Positions 25,420 through 34,435 of a stretch of DNA of 64,000 nucleotides are shown here, in pieces. The stretch lies in NCBI RefSeq assembly GCF_030698145.1, contig NZ_JAUYNW010000094.1, positions 1 to 64,000 of the forward strand, given 5' to 3'. The notes beneath the pieces are model-generated. The model had not been told where the DNA came from, ran no database searches, and saw only the letters and a program-made list of their open reading frames with translations. The translations under genes and the position numbers were made by a program. Positions within the stretch are counted from its first letter, which is position 1; every line of letters starts with the position of its first letter. The stretch is from Phenylobacterium sp. Its GTDB lineage: Bacteria; Pseudomonadota; Alphaproteobacteria; Caulobacterales; Caulobacteraceae.

Positions 25420-26027
25420 GCCTGTCGATCGGCGACTACATCGATGGCTTCGCAGGTTCGCCCCTGTCGCCTTGGGCCGGCGAGGCGCCCTGGCGCATCA
25501 CCATCCGCTCGGCGGAGATCACGCGACGCCTCATTCTAGGCTTGGACGCAACGGCCTATCGGATCGACGACGGGGTCGCCGTCCATCGCTCATCGACAGT
25601 GGAGGCCGGAGCCGTCCTGAAGGGCCCCGCCGTGATCGGGCCGAGGTGTTTCGTGGCCGCCGGCGCCTATGTCCGCGACGGTTGTTGGCTGGAGGAAGAC
25701 TGCATCCTGGGGCCCGGGGCAGAGTTGAAATCGTCGTTCGTGTTTCGCGGATCCAAGCTGGCGCACTTCAATTTCGTTGGCGACAGCATCCTGGGCCGAG
25801 GCGTCAATCTCGAAGCCGGCTCCATCGTCGCCAATTATCGGAACGAGAAGGCCGATAAGCAGATCAGTTTCCGCCTGAATGGCCAACTGATCGAGACCGG
25901 TGTCGAGAAGTTCGGCGTCTTGGCCGGTGACGGCGTCCGCGTCGGCGCAAACGCGGTGATCGCTCCCGGCGCGGTTCTGGCCAAGGGTGAGGTCGTCAGG
26001 CGCCTCACCCTGGTCGACCAGGGTTAG
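25416..26027 (+). CDS. left-handed beta-helix (hexapeptide repeat) protein
   Basis: 203 residues starting with the GTG that overlaps the previous stop. Imperfect hexapeptide turns are evident: VHRSSTVEAGAVLKGPAVIG, CFVAAGAYVRDGCWLEEDCI, LGPGAELKSS and GRGVNLEAGSIVANYRN, then VRVGANAVIAPGAVLAKGEV. This resembles the acetyltransferase domain of GlmU-type enzymes, including the N-Y-R-N segment, but the nucleotidyl domain is absent. Acyl or nucleotide-sugar transfer is likely; substrate unknown. Its last four bases overlap the convergent TonB receptor gene. Confidence 0.75.
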   Translation: MSLSIGDYIDGFAGSPLSPWAGEAPWRITIRSAEITRRLILGLDATAYRIDDGVAVHRSSTVEAGAVLKGPAVIGPRCFVAAGAYVRDGCWLEEDCILGPGAELKSSFVFRGSKLAHFNFVGDSILGRGVNLEAGSIVANYRNEKADKQISFRLNGQLIETGVEKFGVLAGDGVRVGANAVIAPGAVLAKGEVVRRLTLVDQG

Positions 26028-28054
26028 CCGATGGTCTTGCGCAGGCGCAGGAACAGGGCCCGGCCCCACTCCAGGTCGCGCACGTCGGTATAGGCGATGG
26101 CGGCCGTGCTGCGCGGACCGGCATGGACCTCGCGGATGCGCTGCACGTCGCGCGCGCCGATGTTCTGCACCTCGACGCGCAGGACGATGTCCGATCGGGG
26201 TTTCAGCTCAGCGAAGACCGTGGCGAAGGTCTCGAACTTGCGGGTCTCGATCTCGGTCAGCCGATAGAAGGTCTCGCGGAACCCGCCGGAGACGTCGACG
26301 CCCCAAGTCGCCTTCCATTGTGGCAGGTCCTGGGTGAGGTGGGCGTCCCAGACCACCGGATTGTAGCCGGAGATCTCGCGCGACCGCCCGGTGGTCGGGT
26401 CGACGACCTGCGAATCCCGCCAGGCGAGCTGGCCCCGGAAGGTGGCGTTCTTCACCCCGAACCGCGCAAGCGGCACGGCCAGGCTCACCACCGCCTCGTC
26501 CTTGGTTCCCTCACCGATATTGGCCGGACCGTCGGCGACCACGACGCCCGCGCCGATCGGCGCGCGGTCGATGACCTCGGTCAGCTCCCAATGGCGCAGG
26601 GTCAGCACCACCGCCCCGCTGGTCCAGAACCGGCGTTCGAACGCCGCCTCCGCCACCCAGGCCTGCTGGGGCGAGAGATCCGGATTTCCGGCCAGCACCA
26701 CTCCGGTGCTGGCCACCGAGGACGAGGCCACGAAGTCGTCGAAGTTGAGCTGGCTCACCTCGCGCTCCAGGCGCAGGCGGACCTGGCTGGCGGCGTCCCG
26801 CGCCCAGGTCACCGCCAGCCGCGGCTTGGTGAAGGACAGCGACTTCTCCAGCCGGACGTCGCCCGTGGAGGTGATGGTCGAGGTTTCCTGGCGCACGGCG
26901 GCTTCCACCGTCAGCTCCGGCGTCGGCCGCCAGGTGGCGACCCCGAACGCCTCCGCGCGCTTCTCTTCCACCCGGACATTGGCCGCCGGCACGGTGACGC
27001 GGGCGCCGTTGGCGCTCAGGCTGGTCTCGGAGTCCAACCCGTTGAACGCGCCCTCGACGCCGGCCTCCAGGGACAAGGCCTCCGACCAGCGCCGCCGCAG
27101 GTGCAGGCGGCCCACGGTCTCGGTGACCTTCTTGTCGCTGGCGAACAGGCGATTGACGGCGGCGCTGGTGAACCGCGCCTGGGTGTCGACATTGTTCCAC
27201 TGCTGGAAGGCGACGGCCTCCAGCGAGGTCGCGCCGAACCTGCGGGTGAACCGCCCGCCCAACTCGGCCTGCAGGCGGTCGTTGCTGATGCGCTCGTCCT
27301 CGCGGGTGGCGGTGGGGAAGCTCAGCCGGTCGTAGAGCTCGACGTCGGAGACGTTGTCCATGTAGGCGCCGTTGACCCGCAGCCGGCCCTTGGCCAGCGG
27401 GGTCTCGAAGGCGCCGATCAGCCAGCGCCGTTCGCCCTGGGCGTCGGCGTCGACGATGGACCGGATGATCGGCACGCCGGCCGGGCCGTATCGAACCCGC
27501 GGACCGTCGCCGTAGCTGTCGTCGGCTCCCTTGCCGTGGACCATCGAAAGCTCGGCCAGCTTGCCGTCCCAGCGCCACTGGCCCTCGGCGCGCAGGGCGT
27601 TCAGGACCCGGCCGTCCCCCAGCGGCTGGCTGGAGACGCTGATCGCGCCCCGCGTGCCCGCCGATTGCTTGCGCACCACGTTGGCGAGCACGGTCTTGCC
27701 CTGCATGTCGATGCCCGGCGCGCCGCCGCGGATTACGTCGATGCGCAGGACCGAGCCGACGGGGATGCGCTTGAGCACCTCCTCCAGCGTGTCGTTCTTG
27801 GAGACCGGGGGCTCGCCGTCGATCAGCACGTTGCCGCCAGCCCCGGCCAGGCCGCGCACCGTAGCGCCCTTGTCGAAGGCGAAGCCCGGCAACCGCTGGA
27901 CCATGTCGAGGGCCGTAGAGGTCCCCATCTCGGCGAAGAAGGCGGGCGGATAGGCGATGACTCCGCTCGCGGCGGGGGCGTCCTGGGCGGCGGCCAGCGT
28001 CGGAAGGATGGTCGCCGCGAGCGCCGCGGCGGCGATGACGCCGGCTGGATTCAT
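26024..28054 (-). CDS. TonB-dependent receptor-like outer membrane protein
   Basis: 676 residues from the ATG at 28054, which gives a clean signal peptide (VIAAAALAATILPTLAAAQ); the open frame extends 19 codons further without one. A plug domain is present (FDKGATVRGLAGAGGNVLID, VLRIDVIRGGAPGIDMQGKT) and the rest is barrel with many alternating strands, ending LFLRLRKTIG and not the usual terminal Phe. The plug wording (KRIPVGSVLRIDVIRG) is that of Caulobacterales TonB receptors of unknown ligand. No linked regulator or enzyme identifies the substrate. Confidence 0.85.
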   Translation of the reverse strand: MNPAGVIAAAALAATILPTLAAAQDAPAASGVIAYPPAFFAEMGTSTALDMVQRLPGFAFDKGATVRGLAGAGGNVLIDGEPPVSKNDTLEEVLKRIPVGSVLRIDVIRGGAPGIDMQGKTVLANVVRKQSAGTRGAISVSSQPLGDGRVLNALRAEGQWRWDGKLAELSMVHGKGADDSYGDGPRVRYGPAGVPIIRSIVDADAQGERRWLIGAFETPLAKGRLRVNGAYMDNVSDVELYDRLSFPTATREDERISNDRLQAELGGRFTRRFGATSLEAVAFQQWNNVDTQARFTSAAVNRLFASDKKVTETVGRLHLRRRWSEALSLEAGVEGAFNGLDSETSLSANGARVTVPAANVRVEEKRAEAFGVATWRPTPELTVEAAVRQETSTITSTGDVRLEKSLSFTKPRLAVTWARDAASQVRLRLEREVSQLNFDDFVASSSVASTGVVLAGNPDLSPQQAWVAEAAFERRFWTSGAVVLTLRHWELTEVIDRAPIGAGVVVADGPANIGEGTKDEAVVSLAVPLARFGVKNATFRGQLAWRDSQVVDPTTGRSREISGYNPVVWDAHLTQDLPQWKATWGVDVSGGFRETFYRLTEIETRKFETFATVFAELKPRSDIVLRVEVQNIGARDVQRIREVHAGPRSTAAIAYTDVRDLEWGRALFLRLRKTIG

Positions 28055-28175
28055 TGAACTGGGGCTCCCCTTCCCCGAAGCCCAGGTTTGGCGGTGTTTC
28101 GTACCGAACACCAGAAAGCTTCGCCTACGGAGCGAGTTTTTTGGTGCGTGCTGAGGCTTGGGCGCTACAGGCGTG

Positions 28176-28868
28176 TCAGACCCGACCGGTTACGGGAACC
28201 AGGGCGCCGGTCACCGCACAGGCGTCGGGCGAGGCCAGGAACAGGATCACCGTCGCCAGGTCTTCTGGCGACACCCAGGTTGCGAAGTCGGCCTTGGGCA
28301 TGTCGGCGCGGTTGGTCGGCGTGTCGATGATCGAGGGCAGGACGGCGTTGACCGTCACCCCATCGGCCTTCAACTCCTCGGCGAGGCTCTCGGTGAGCGC
28401 GTGCACGCCGGCCTTGGAGGCAGCGTAGGGGCCCATGCCGAGCGAGGCCTTCAGCGCGCCGTTGGCGCCGACATTGACGATGCGCCCAGCCAGGCTGCGC
28501 TTCAGATGCGGGATGGCGGCGCGGCTGGTGTTGGCGGCGGTCTGGACGTTCATCAGGAACAGCCGGTGCCAGCTTTCCATCAGGCTGTCCTCGAGGGTCA
28601 CCCACTTGAAGCCGCCGGCCACGTTGATCACGGCGTCGATCCCGCCGAAGCGGTCGGCGACCGCGTCAATGGCCGCCCCGGCGGCCACGGCGTCGGTCAG
28701 GTCCACCCCGCCCAGCATGATCGCCTCGGGCCCGCAGGCCTCCAAGGCGTCGGAATGCTTGGCGTGATCGATCAGGGCCACGCGGGCCCCTTGAGCTGCG
28801 GCGGCCTTGGCCACCGCCGAACCCAGGACGCCGGACGCGCCCGTGACTGCAAAGACGCGCCCGGTCAT
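28176..28868 (-). CDS. short-chain dehydrogenase/reductase
   Basis: 230 residues. Cofactor site VTGASGVLGSAVAKAAAAQG, Asp at the end of the second strand (LIDH) suggesting NAD preference, NVAGG, catalytic Ser region (VNVGANGALKASL) and YAASKAGVHALTESLAEEL. The Ser normally in the NVGS motif appears as Ala or a shifted Ser (VGANGALKAS), worth noting. It lies 12 bases after the thiolase gene and is probably its partner in beta-oxidation-type chemistry, acting as a 3-hydroxyacyl-CoA or alcohol dehydrogenase. Confidence 0.88.
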   Translation of the reverse strand: MTGRVFAVTGASGVLGSAVAKAAAAQGARVALIDHAKHSDALEACGPEAIMLGGVDLTDAVAAGAAIDAVADRFGGIDAVINVAGGFKWVTLEDSLMESWHRLFLMNVQTAANTSRAAIPHLKRSLAGRIVNVGANGALKASLGMGPYAASKAGVHALTESLAEELKADGVTVNAVLPSIIDTPTNRADMPKADFATWVSPEDLATVILFLASPDACAVTGALVPVTGRV

Positions 28869-28880
28869 GGGTTTCTCTTC

Positions 28881-30053
28881 CTAGAGGCGTTCGACGATGG
28901 TGACGTTGGCCATGCCGCCGCCTTCGCACATGGTCTGCAGGCCGTACTTGCCGCCGCGGGCCTCAAGGCCGTTCAGCAGGGTGGCCATCAGCTTGGTGCC
29001 CGAGGCGCCCAGCGGGTGACCCAGGGCGATGGCGCCGCCGTTGGCGTTCACCTTTTCCCGGTCGGCCTTCAGGTGCTTGATGAAGGCGACGGGCACGGAG
29101 CCGAAGGCCTCGTTGACCTCGAACAGGTCGATGTCGTCCACGCTCATGCCAGCCTTCTTCAAGGCGCGCTCGGTGGCCGGGATCGGGGCCTCCAGCATGA
29201 TCACCGGGTCGTGGCCCAGCAGGGATAGGTGGTGGATGCGAGCCAGCGGCTTCACGCCCAGTTCCTTCAGCCCCTTCTCCGAGACCACCATCACGCCCGA
29301 GGCGCCGTCGCAGATCTGGCTGGACGAGGCCGCAGTCAGGCGGCCGCCCTCGCGCAGCAGCTTCACGCCCTTGATGCCGTCCAGGCTGGCGTCAAAGCGG
29401 ATGCCTTCGTCGATATTGTGGACGGTGACGTTGCCCTCAGCGTCGGTGATCTCGATGCCGACGATCTCGTTCTTGAACGCCCCGGCCTGGGTCGCGGCGA
29501 TGGCGCGCTGGTGGGACTGGTAGCTGTACTCGTCGATCTCATCCTTGGTCAGGCCGTACTTCTCGGCGACCATCTCGGCGCCCATGAACTGGCTGAACTG
29601 GATGTTCGGATACCGCGCCTGCATCCGCGGGCTCATATAGTTGCCGAAGCCGTTCTGGGCCGGCAGGGCCGCCGACAGGCCCATGGGCACGCGGGTCATG
29701 CTCTCGACGCCGGCGGCGATCACCACGTCCATCGAGCCGCTCATCACGGCCTGGGCCGCGAAATGCAGGGCCTGCTGCGAGGAGCCGCACTGGCGGTCGA
29801 CGCTGGTGCCGGGGACGCTTTCCGGCAGGCGCGAGGCCAGCACGGCGTTGCGCGCCACGTTGATGGCCTGTTCGCCCACCTGTCCGACGCAGCCCATGAC
29901 CACGTCCTCGACCAGGGCCGGATCGGCGCCCGTGCGGTCCATGAGGTCGTTGAGCACCACGGCGCCCAGGTCGACCGGATGCCAGTCCTTCAGCTTGCCG
30001 CCCTTGCGGCCGCCGGCCGTGCGGGTGGCTGCAACGATATAGGCTTCGCCCAT
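28881..30053 (-). CDS. acetyl-CoA C-acyltransferase (thiolase)
   Basis: 390 residues of the thiolase family. Nucleophile Cys in DRQCGSSQQALHFAAQAV, His in NANGGAIALGHPLGASG, and the second Cys in LQTMCEGGGMANVTIVERL: the full catalytic set. N-terminal RTAGGRKGGKLKD is typical of acetyl-CoA acetyltransferases acting in fatty acid and steroid side-chain degradation (FadA/FadI-like). Upstream partner of the SDR gene. Substrate chain length unknown. Confidence 0.93.
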   Translation of the reverse strand: MGEAYIVAATRTAGGRKGGKLKDWHPVDLGAVVLNDLMDRTGADPALVEDVVMGCVGQVGEQAINVARNAVLASRLPESVPGTSVDRQCGSSQQALHFAAQAVMSGSMDVVIAAGVESMTRVPMGLSAALPAQNGFGNYMSPRMQARYPNIQFSQFMGAEMVAEKYGLTKDEIDEYSYQSHQRAIAATQAGAFKNEIVGIEITDAEGNVTVHNIDEGIRFDASLDGIKGVKLLREGGRLTAASSSQICDGASGVMVVSEKGLKELGVKPLARIHHLSLLGHDPVIMLEAPIPATERALKKAGMSVDDIDLFEVNEAFGSVPVAFIKHLKADREKVNANGGAIALGHPLGASGTKLMATLLNGLEARGGKYGLQTMCEGGGMANVTIVERL

Positions 30054-30139
30054 GATTCCGCTCCCAAGGATTGCGCGTCGTTCGCGCGTCGGAGGGTATT
30101 TAGGCGGTCGACGCGGCGTAAGCCAACACGGCGCGGCAA

Positions 30140-31054
30140 CTACACGGGGAGCAGCATCCCGGGGCGCTTGCCGTCCAGCCGGAAGCTGGTGGGCAGGATC
30201 CGCTCATGCGGGGTCTGGAGCTTCAGCGCCTTGGCCGCGCGGGCGATGGCGAGCTTGCCCAGCGAGGCTGGCGTGAAGCCGTCTTGGATGGTCGGCCGCG
30301 CCCCCAGCCGGCGACGCAGGACGCCGTTGGCGTAGATCACGTTGGCGCGCATGAGGGCTTGGGGCGTCATGAATTCGATGGAGAGCGAGACGTTCAACAT
30401 CGGGCCGTTTTCGATCCGGTGCGGGGCGTTCTGGATCCAGGTCACCATCCTGCCGGGCGTCAGGTCGTGGACCTCCGCGCCGGCGTCCCAGGCCGGGTCG
30501 AAGGTGAACTGCTCGGCGGTCTCCTTGAGCACGATCCGCTCCAGGGTCTCCTCGCCCACATAGGGATCGGCCACCGGATAGACCCAGACGCGCTTGCGTC
30601 CGCGGAGCTGCCAGAGCGACACTAGCGGCACGTCCAGATGGTAGAAGACCTGGGCGTCGGCCGACGAGATCAGCATGCCCAGGTCGCGCTTGAAGGTCTT
30701 CAGGCCGGGGCTCATCGCCTCCTTCTCGGCGAAGATCTCGTCGCCGAGGCGGGCGTATTCGGGAAGGTGGTCGTTGGTCTGGCGGAGGTTCAGCCAGATG
30801 CGGCCGGCCTGGGCGGCTTCCAGCAGCTTCGAGCCCGAGAGCCCATTGGCCGCGCCCTTGCGCCAAGTGGTCCAGGCGACCGGATCCTCGCCCATGGTGA
30901 AGACGCCCAGCTTTTCGCGCGGAAAGCGGTCGAGCAGCTCCTCCAGGCCCGCGTCGGAGAACATCGGGCGTTCGTGCAGGCCATGATCGAAGGTCAGGTT
31001 AGCCTTGCCGAAGGTCGCGGCCCTTTCTGGCGTCCAGTCGGTGATCACGCTCAT
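30140..31054 (-). CDS. JmjC/cupin-like oxygenase-fold protein
   Basis: 304 residues from the ATG at 31054. A cupin/JmjC metal triad can be read: FYHLDVPLVSLWQLRGRKRV has the H-x-D and NAPHRIENG the distal His, as in Fe(II)/2-oxoglutarate dioxygenases, with the lysine/arginine cluster after the first motif typical of JmjC-fold enzymes. Target unknown: a protein hydroxylase or a small-molecule oxygenase. The start overlaps the glycosyltransferase stop by four bases, making it the third gene of a GNAT-GT2-JmjC operon. Confidence 0.75.
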   Translation of the reverse strand: MSVITDWTPERAATFGKANLTFDHGLHERPMFSDAGLEELLDRFPREKLGVFTMGEDPVAWTTWRKGAANGLSGSKLLEAAQAGRIWLNLRQTNDHLPEYARLGDEIFAEKEAMSPGLKTFKRDLGMLISSADAQVFYHLDVPLVSLWQLRGRKRVWVYPVADPYVGEETLERIVLKETAEQFTFDPAWDAGAEVHDLTPGRMVTWIQNAPHRIENGPMLNVSLSIEFMTPQALMRANVIYANGVLRRRLGARPTIQDGFTPASLGKLAIARAAKALKLQTPHERILPTSFRLDGKRPGMLLPV

Positions 31055-31983
31055 GCGCCCGCCCTCAGGCCGTAGAAGTGGATCTTGAAGGGCCCCCACC
31101 ACAGGGTCTTGCCCAGGCCCCGCGCCGCGCGGTCCAGAGTGGGGGCGAAGTCGGGCGCGCGGACCAAACACTTGACGCCGGCCAGGGCGCCGAACACCGC
31201 GGCCTGGACCAAGCCCTGGGTCATCCAGCGGGCGACGCCGAGCCGGTCGGGCGGGCTGGCCGCCGCGCAGGCCGAGGACGGCCCCTGGCCATAGGCGAAG
31301 GCGCGCGGGATCGTGTAGGCGAGGCTCAACCGCGCCGGAACGGGATCCTCCCAGACCCAGGCCGCGGGCTCCCACGCGAACCGGGCGCCGCCGCGCTTCA
31401 TCTGTCCGAACAGCAGGTCGTCCTCACCGCCGATGTGGTTGCGGATGGCGGAGAACGGATGGTTCCGGTCCGGCAACGAGGCCCGCCGCAGCAGGGAACA
31501 GCCGCATCCGTAATAGTAGTCGAGCAGGCCGGCCTGAGCCGGCCCTTCGCGGGAGAAGAACCTCTCCAGATAGGCTCGGTGGGCGACGACGCTTTCGGGC
31601 GCGCGGCCCCGCACCGGCCCGAAGACCACGTCGGCCTCATGGCTGGCCATGGCGCCCAGCAGGGCGGCGAGCCAACCCTCCGGGGCTTCCTCATCATCGT
31701 CCAGGAAGGCGATCAGTTCACCCTTCGCCTGAGCCATGGCAGCATTGCGGGCATTGGCGACGCCAGGTTCCGGTTCGTGGACATAGATCACCGGGAACGG
31801 TGCTTCGTCGGCGAGCGCGCGGGCGGTCGATCGCGCGGAGTCGACCTCATCGTTGTCGACGATGACCAGCTCCAGCTCGCCCAGATCGACGCCGACCTGC
31901 CGAAAGGTCGAAAGCGCGGCCGTGATCAGGCCATCCCGGCGGCGCTGGGTCGGGATGATCAGGCTGACCAGCGGCGCTTGCAT
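31051..31983 (-). CDS. family 2 glycosyltransferase
   Basis: 310 residues with a GT-A fold: VSLIIPTQRRRDGLITAALS at the start, VIVDNDEVDSA, VANARNAAMAQAKGELIAFL then DDDEEAPEGWL as the D-x-D region that binds the nucleotide-sugar metal, and IGGEDDLLFGQMKRGGARFA as the acceptor-base loop. It adds a sugar to a glycan or lipid carrier. No strong transmembrane segment except a possible amphipathic region near 270. Middle gene of the operon. Confidence 0.9.
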   Translation of the reverse strand: MQAPLVSLIIPTQRRRDGLITAALSTFRQVGVDLGELELVIVDNDEVDSARSTARALADEAPFPVIYVHEPEPGVANARNAAMAQAKGELIAFLDDDEEAPEGWLAALLGAMASHEADVVFGPVRGRAPESVVAHRAYLERFFSREGPAQAGLLDYYYGCGCSLLRRASLPDRNHPFSAIRNHIGGEDDLLFGQMKRGGARFAWEPAAWVWEDPVPARLSLAYTIPRAFAYGQGPSSACAAASPPDRLGVARWMTQGLVQAAVFGALAGVKCLVRAPDFAPTLDRAARGLGKTLWWGPFKIHFYGLRAGA

Positions 31984-31987
31984 GGGA

Positions 31988-33130
31988 TCAGGCGGCCTCC
32001 GCCTCGTTGTCCCGCGGACGGGCCCTGGCGCTCAGGGCGTCGGCAAGGCCCTGGGCGCGATCGGCCAGGGACAGCTCGGTCGCCGAGATCATGTCGAGCC
32101 GGCGGCGCAGGCTGCCGACCAGGCCCGCGCGATTGGCGCCGGCCAGGGCCCAGGCCTGTTCGGAGGCCAGGGCCATGAGGCCGCGCGAGCCGGCGCTGAC
32201 GGCCGCGCCCTCGGTGATGACTCGGGTGTCGAGCGCGTAGGGCCGCTTGTAGTGGTCATGGCCCGGACCGAGGTCGTAGGTGGTCAGGCCCAGTAGCGGC
32301 ATGACGGCGATCGCGCGCTGCAGGAAGACCTGCCCGGGCGACCAGGCGCCGAGCTCCGGATCGGTCGAGGCGATCCACGGATGATAGACGTCGCCCAGGC
32401 GGACGCCGAAATGGCCGGCGACCAGACGGTCGCCCGCATAGAGGTTGATCATCAGCCCCTGAAAATCGCCGCGGTCGCGGTCGAACAGCGAGGCCATCAG
32501 GGCCTGGGTCCAGGCCGGCCGAAGGAAGTCGTGGGCGCCGGTGCGGGCGAGCTGGGCCCGCTTCCAGGCGATCAACTGGTCGAAGGCCGCGGGATCGCGG
32601 TCCGGCGCGCGGACGCTGAGCAGGCCCACCTCGCGGTCCATCTTGTGGTCGAGGCGGCGATAGTTCTTGAACCGTTTCGGACTCTCGACGCGCAGGGCCT
32701 CGAGATAGGCCTCGGCCGAGCCGTTCAAGGTGATCTGATAGGCCTCGTGCTCGGCGACGACGCCGGACCCGAAGGCGTGGTTGGGGTCGATCAGGCCGGT
32801 GAACCGGTAGGCCGCGAGGCCGGCGACGGTCAGGGCGTGCTCGGCGTCGAGGCCGGGCGCCGCCACCAGGGCGTGATAGTCCGACAGCGGCGCGCCGATC
32901 GGGCGGGCGAGGCCTCCCGGGCGGCGATGATGGGCCAGGAAGCCCGCCACCCGTTCCGGCCAGCGCCACACGGTCACCCGCGCATCGTCGCGCACCGCCC
33001 CGACCGCCAGGGCGAAATCGGGGCCCAGCAGGGGGTTGGCGAAATCCGGCCGCGAGGCGCAGAGCGCGCGCCAGGCGGCGACGTCGCTCTCCGGCAGGTC
33101 GACCGGATGAAAGGTTTCGGCCTTCAGCAT
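31988..33130 (-). CDS. GNAT/FemAB-type acyltransferase (HfsK or BcsL-like)
   Basis: 380 residues. The central part (ESPKRFKNYRRLDHKMDREV, FDQLIAWKRAQLARTG, LMINLYAGDRLVAGHFGVRL and YHPWIASTDPELGAWSPGQV) is the acetyltransferase_6/BioF2-like domain found in exopolysaccharide clusters. In Caulobacter a related protein, HfsK, acylates holdfast polysaccharide. First gene of a three-gene operon with a family 2 glycosyltransferase and a JmjC-like protein, so surface-glycan modification is the best guess. The identity with HfsK is not proven here. Confidence 0.75.
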   Translation of the reverse strand: MLKAETFHPVDLPESDVAAWRALCASRPDFANPLLGPDFALAVGAVRDDARVTVWRWPERVAGFLAHHRRPGGLARPIGAPLSDYHALVAAPGLDAEHALTVAGLAAYRFTGLIDPNHAFGSGVVAEHEAYQITLNGSAEAYLEALRVESPKRFKNYRRLDHKMDREVGLLSVRAPDRDPAAFDQLIAWKRAQLARTGAHDFLRPAWTQALMASLFDRDRGDFQGLMINLYAGDRLVAGHFGVRLGDVYHPWIASTDPELGAWSPGQVFLQRAIAVMPLLGLTTYDLGPGHDHYKRPYALDTRVITEGAAVSAGSRGLMALASEQAWALAGANRAGLVGSLRRRLDMISATELSLADRAQGLADALSARARPRDNEAEAA

Positions 33131-33187
33131 CAGAACACCAGTCTAGCTTGTCCCGGTTAGGGAAAGGTGGACCTGGCGCTGCAAGGC

Positions 33188-33685
33188 CTAGACCGCAAAG
33201 GTGTCTTTCAGGATGGTCTCCAGCCAGGCGGCGTCGGTCTCATCGAAGGCCGCGGTCTGGGTGGAGTCGACGTCGAACACGGCGATCAGCTCGCCGGCCT
33301 TGTCGAACACCGGCGCCACGATCTCGCTGGACGACCGGCTGTCGCAAGCGATGTGGCCAGGAAAGGCGTGGACGTCGGCCACCACCTGGGTCTGGCCGGT
33401 CTCGGCCGCGGCCCCGCACACACCGCGTCCATAGGCGATGCGCAGGCAACCCAGCGTGCCCTGATATGGCCCGACCACCAGCTCGCGCGGCCGCTCAGGG
33501 TCGACCACATAGAAGCCGGTCCAGAAATAGCTGTCGAAGGTCGCCGCCAGCATGGATGCGACGGTCGCCATCCGCGCGGTCAGGTTCGGCTCGCCGTCCA
33601 GGACGGCGGCGATCTCCTCTGCGACCGCGGCGTAGCGGGCGGCCTTGTCGGCGGGGAGGATCAGGTCGTTGAAGGCTTCGGCCAT
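33188..33685 (-). CDS. msrC: free methionine-(R)-sulfoxide reductase (GAF domain)
   Basis: 165-residue single GAF domain. The three cysteines of fRMsr enzymes are present: Cys80 in GTLGCLRIAYGRG, Cys90 in GVCGAAAETGQT and Cys114 in PGHIACDSRSSSEIV. The enzyme reduces free methionine-R-sulfoxide in the cytosol using thioredoxin. Length and all catalytic positions match the family. It is followed on the same strand by nothing closely spaced and preceded by the sulfotransferase-like gene six bases away, probably co-transcribed. Confidence 0.93.
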   Translation of the reverse strand: MAEAFNDLILPADKAARYAAVAEEIAAVLDGEPNLTARMATVASMLAATFDSYFWTGFYVVDPERPRELVVGPYQGTLGCLRIAYGRGVCGAAAETGQTQVVADVHAFPGHIACDSRSSSEIVAPVFDKAGELIAVFDVDSTQTAAFDETDAAWLETILKDTFAV

Positions 33686-33691
33686 GCCGGC

Positions 33692-34435
33692 TCAGATAGT
33701 ACGCAGCCGCAGGGCGGCCAAGGCCTCGTAGTGCGGCCGCGCCTGGTCGGCGATGCGCCTCAGGTCGTCTGGCAACGGTGGCGGCGCAGCCTTGGCCGGG
33801 GCGGCTTCGAAGCCCGTGGAGCGCTCCACCGCGTCGTACCAGGCCGGCGCCCAGACCCCATCGCTGGCGCGCCGCCCGGCGGGCCAGCTCAGCATCTCCT
33901 CGCGGAACGGGATCGCCAGCGCCGCGCAGAGCGCGTTCAGCATCCCGCGCGGATCGGCCAGCACGTCGGCGCCCAGCACCACCGGCGGGGCGGCGCCCAG
34001 CCGATCGCATTCGCGTTCGAACAGCTCGCGCTGCCGCACCACGCCGATATCGTCCAGGGTGACCTCAGCGCGCTTGACCGTATAGGAGGCCAGCACCGCC
34101 TCCGGCTCGCGGATCAAGAAGGCGTTGCGGCAGGTCTCCGCCCAGTCGAGGCCGAAGCCCGGGACCATGTGGTGGGTCATGTGCTTCTGGTAGAAGACCG
34201 CCTCGCCCGCCGGCGGCTCGCCCGACATGGCCTTGGCCACCTCGCGCCAGTCCAGCGGCTGGGAGGCCAGAACCTCCTCGCGCATCGGATGATCCAGGCC
34301 TGTCTGCGCCAGGTAGGCGGCGTAGAAGGGTTCGTCGACCACCACGGTGTCGGGGCGGTTCTCGAAGGCCCGCATCATCGCCGTGGAGATGTTGCGCGGC
34401 CCCGACCACATGGCGATCCGGATGGTTTGGCTCAT
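33692..34435 (-). CDS. sulfotransferase-like P-loop protein
   Basis: 247 residues with RIAMWSGPRNISTAMMRAFE near the start, a sulfotransferase-type phosphosulfate-binding loop (S-G-P-R-N-x-S-T), then VVDEPFYAAYL and FLIREPEAVLASYTV (the R-x-P 3'-phosphate segment). The family is often annotated together with branched-chain aminotransferase-like proteins, and here its ATG overlaps the stop of such an aminotransferase gene by four bases. The true reaction is not known; a sulfo-group or phosphate transfer to an amino-acid derivative would fit. Confidence 0.8.
   Translation of the reverse strand: MSQTIRIAMWSGPRNISTAMMRAFENRPDTVVVDEPFYAAYLAQTGLDHPMREEVLASQPLDWREVAKAMSGEPPAGEAVFYQKHMTHHMVPGFGLDWAETCRNAFLIREPEAVLASYTVKRAEVTLDDIGVVRQRELFERECDRLGAAPPVVLGADVLADPRGMLNALCAALAIPFREEMLSWPAGRRASDGVWAPAWYDAVERSTGFEAAPAKAAPPPLPDDLRRIADQARPHYEALAALRLRTI

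Noticed and set aside
26123-28057. Long open frame antisense to the TonB receptor
   Set aside because: Same GC effect; the plus-strand product has no recognisable domain and the minus strand encodes a full receptor with a signal peptide.
28176-28868. SDR judged inactive because the usual NVGS serine is altered
   Set aside because: A serine is present a few residues on in the same segment and Y-x-x-x-K is intact, so loss of function cannot be concluded.
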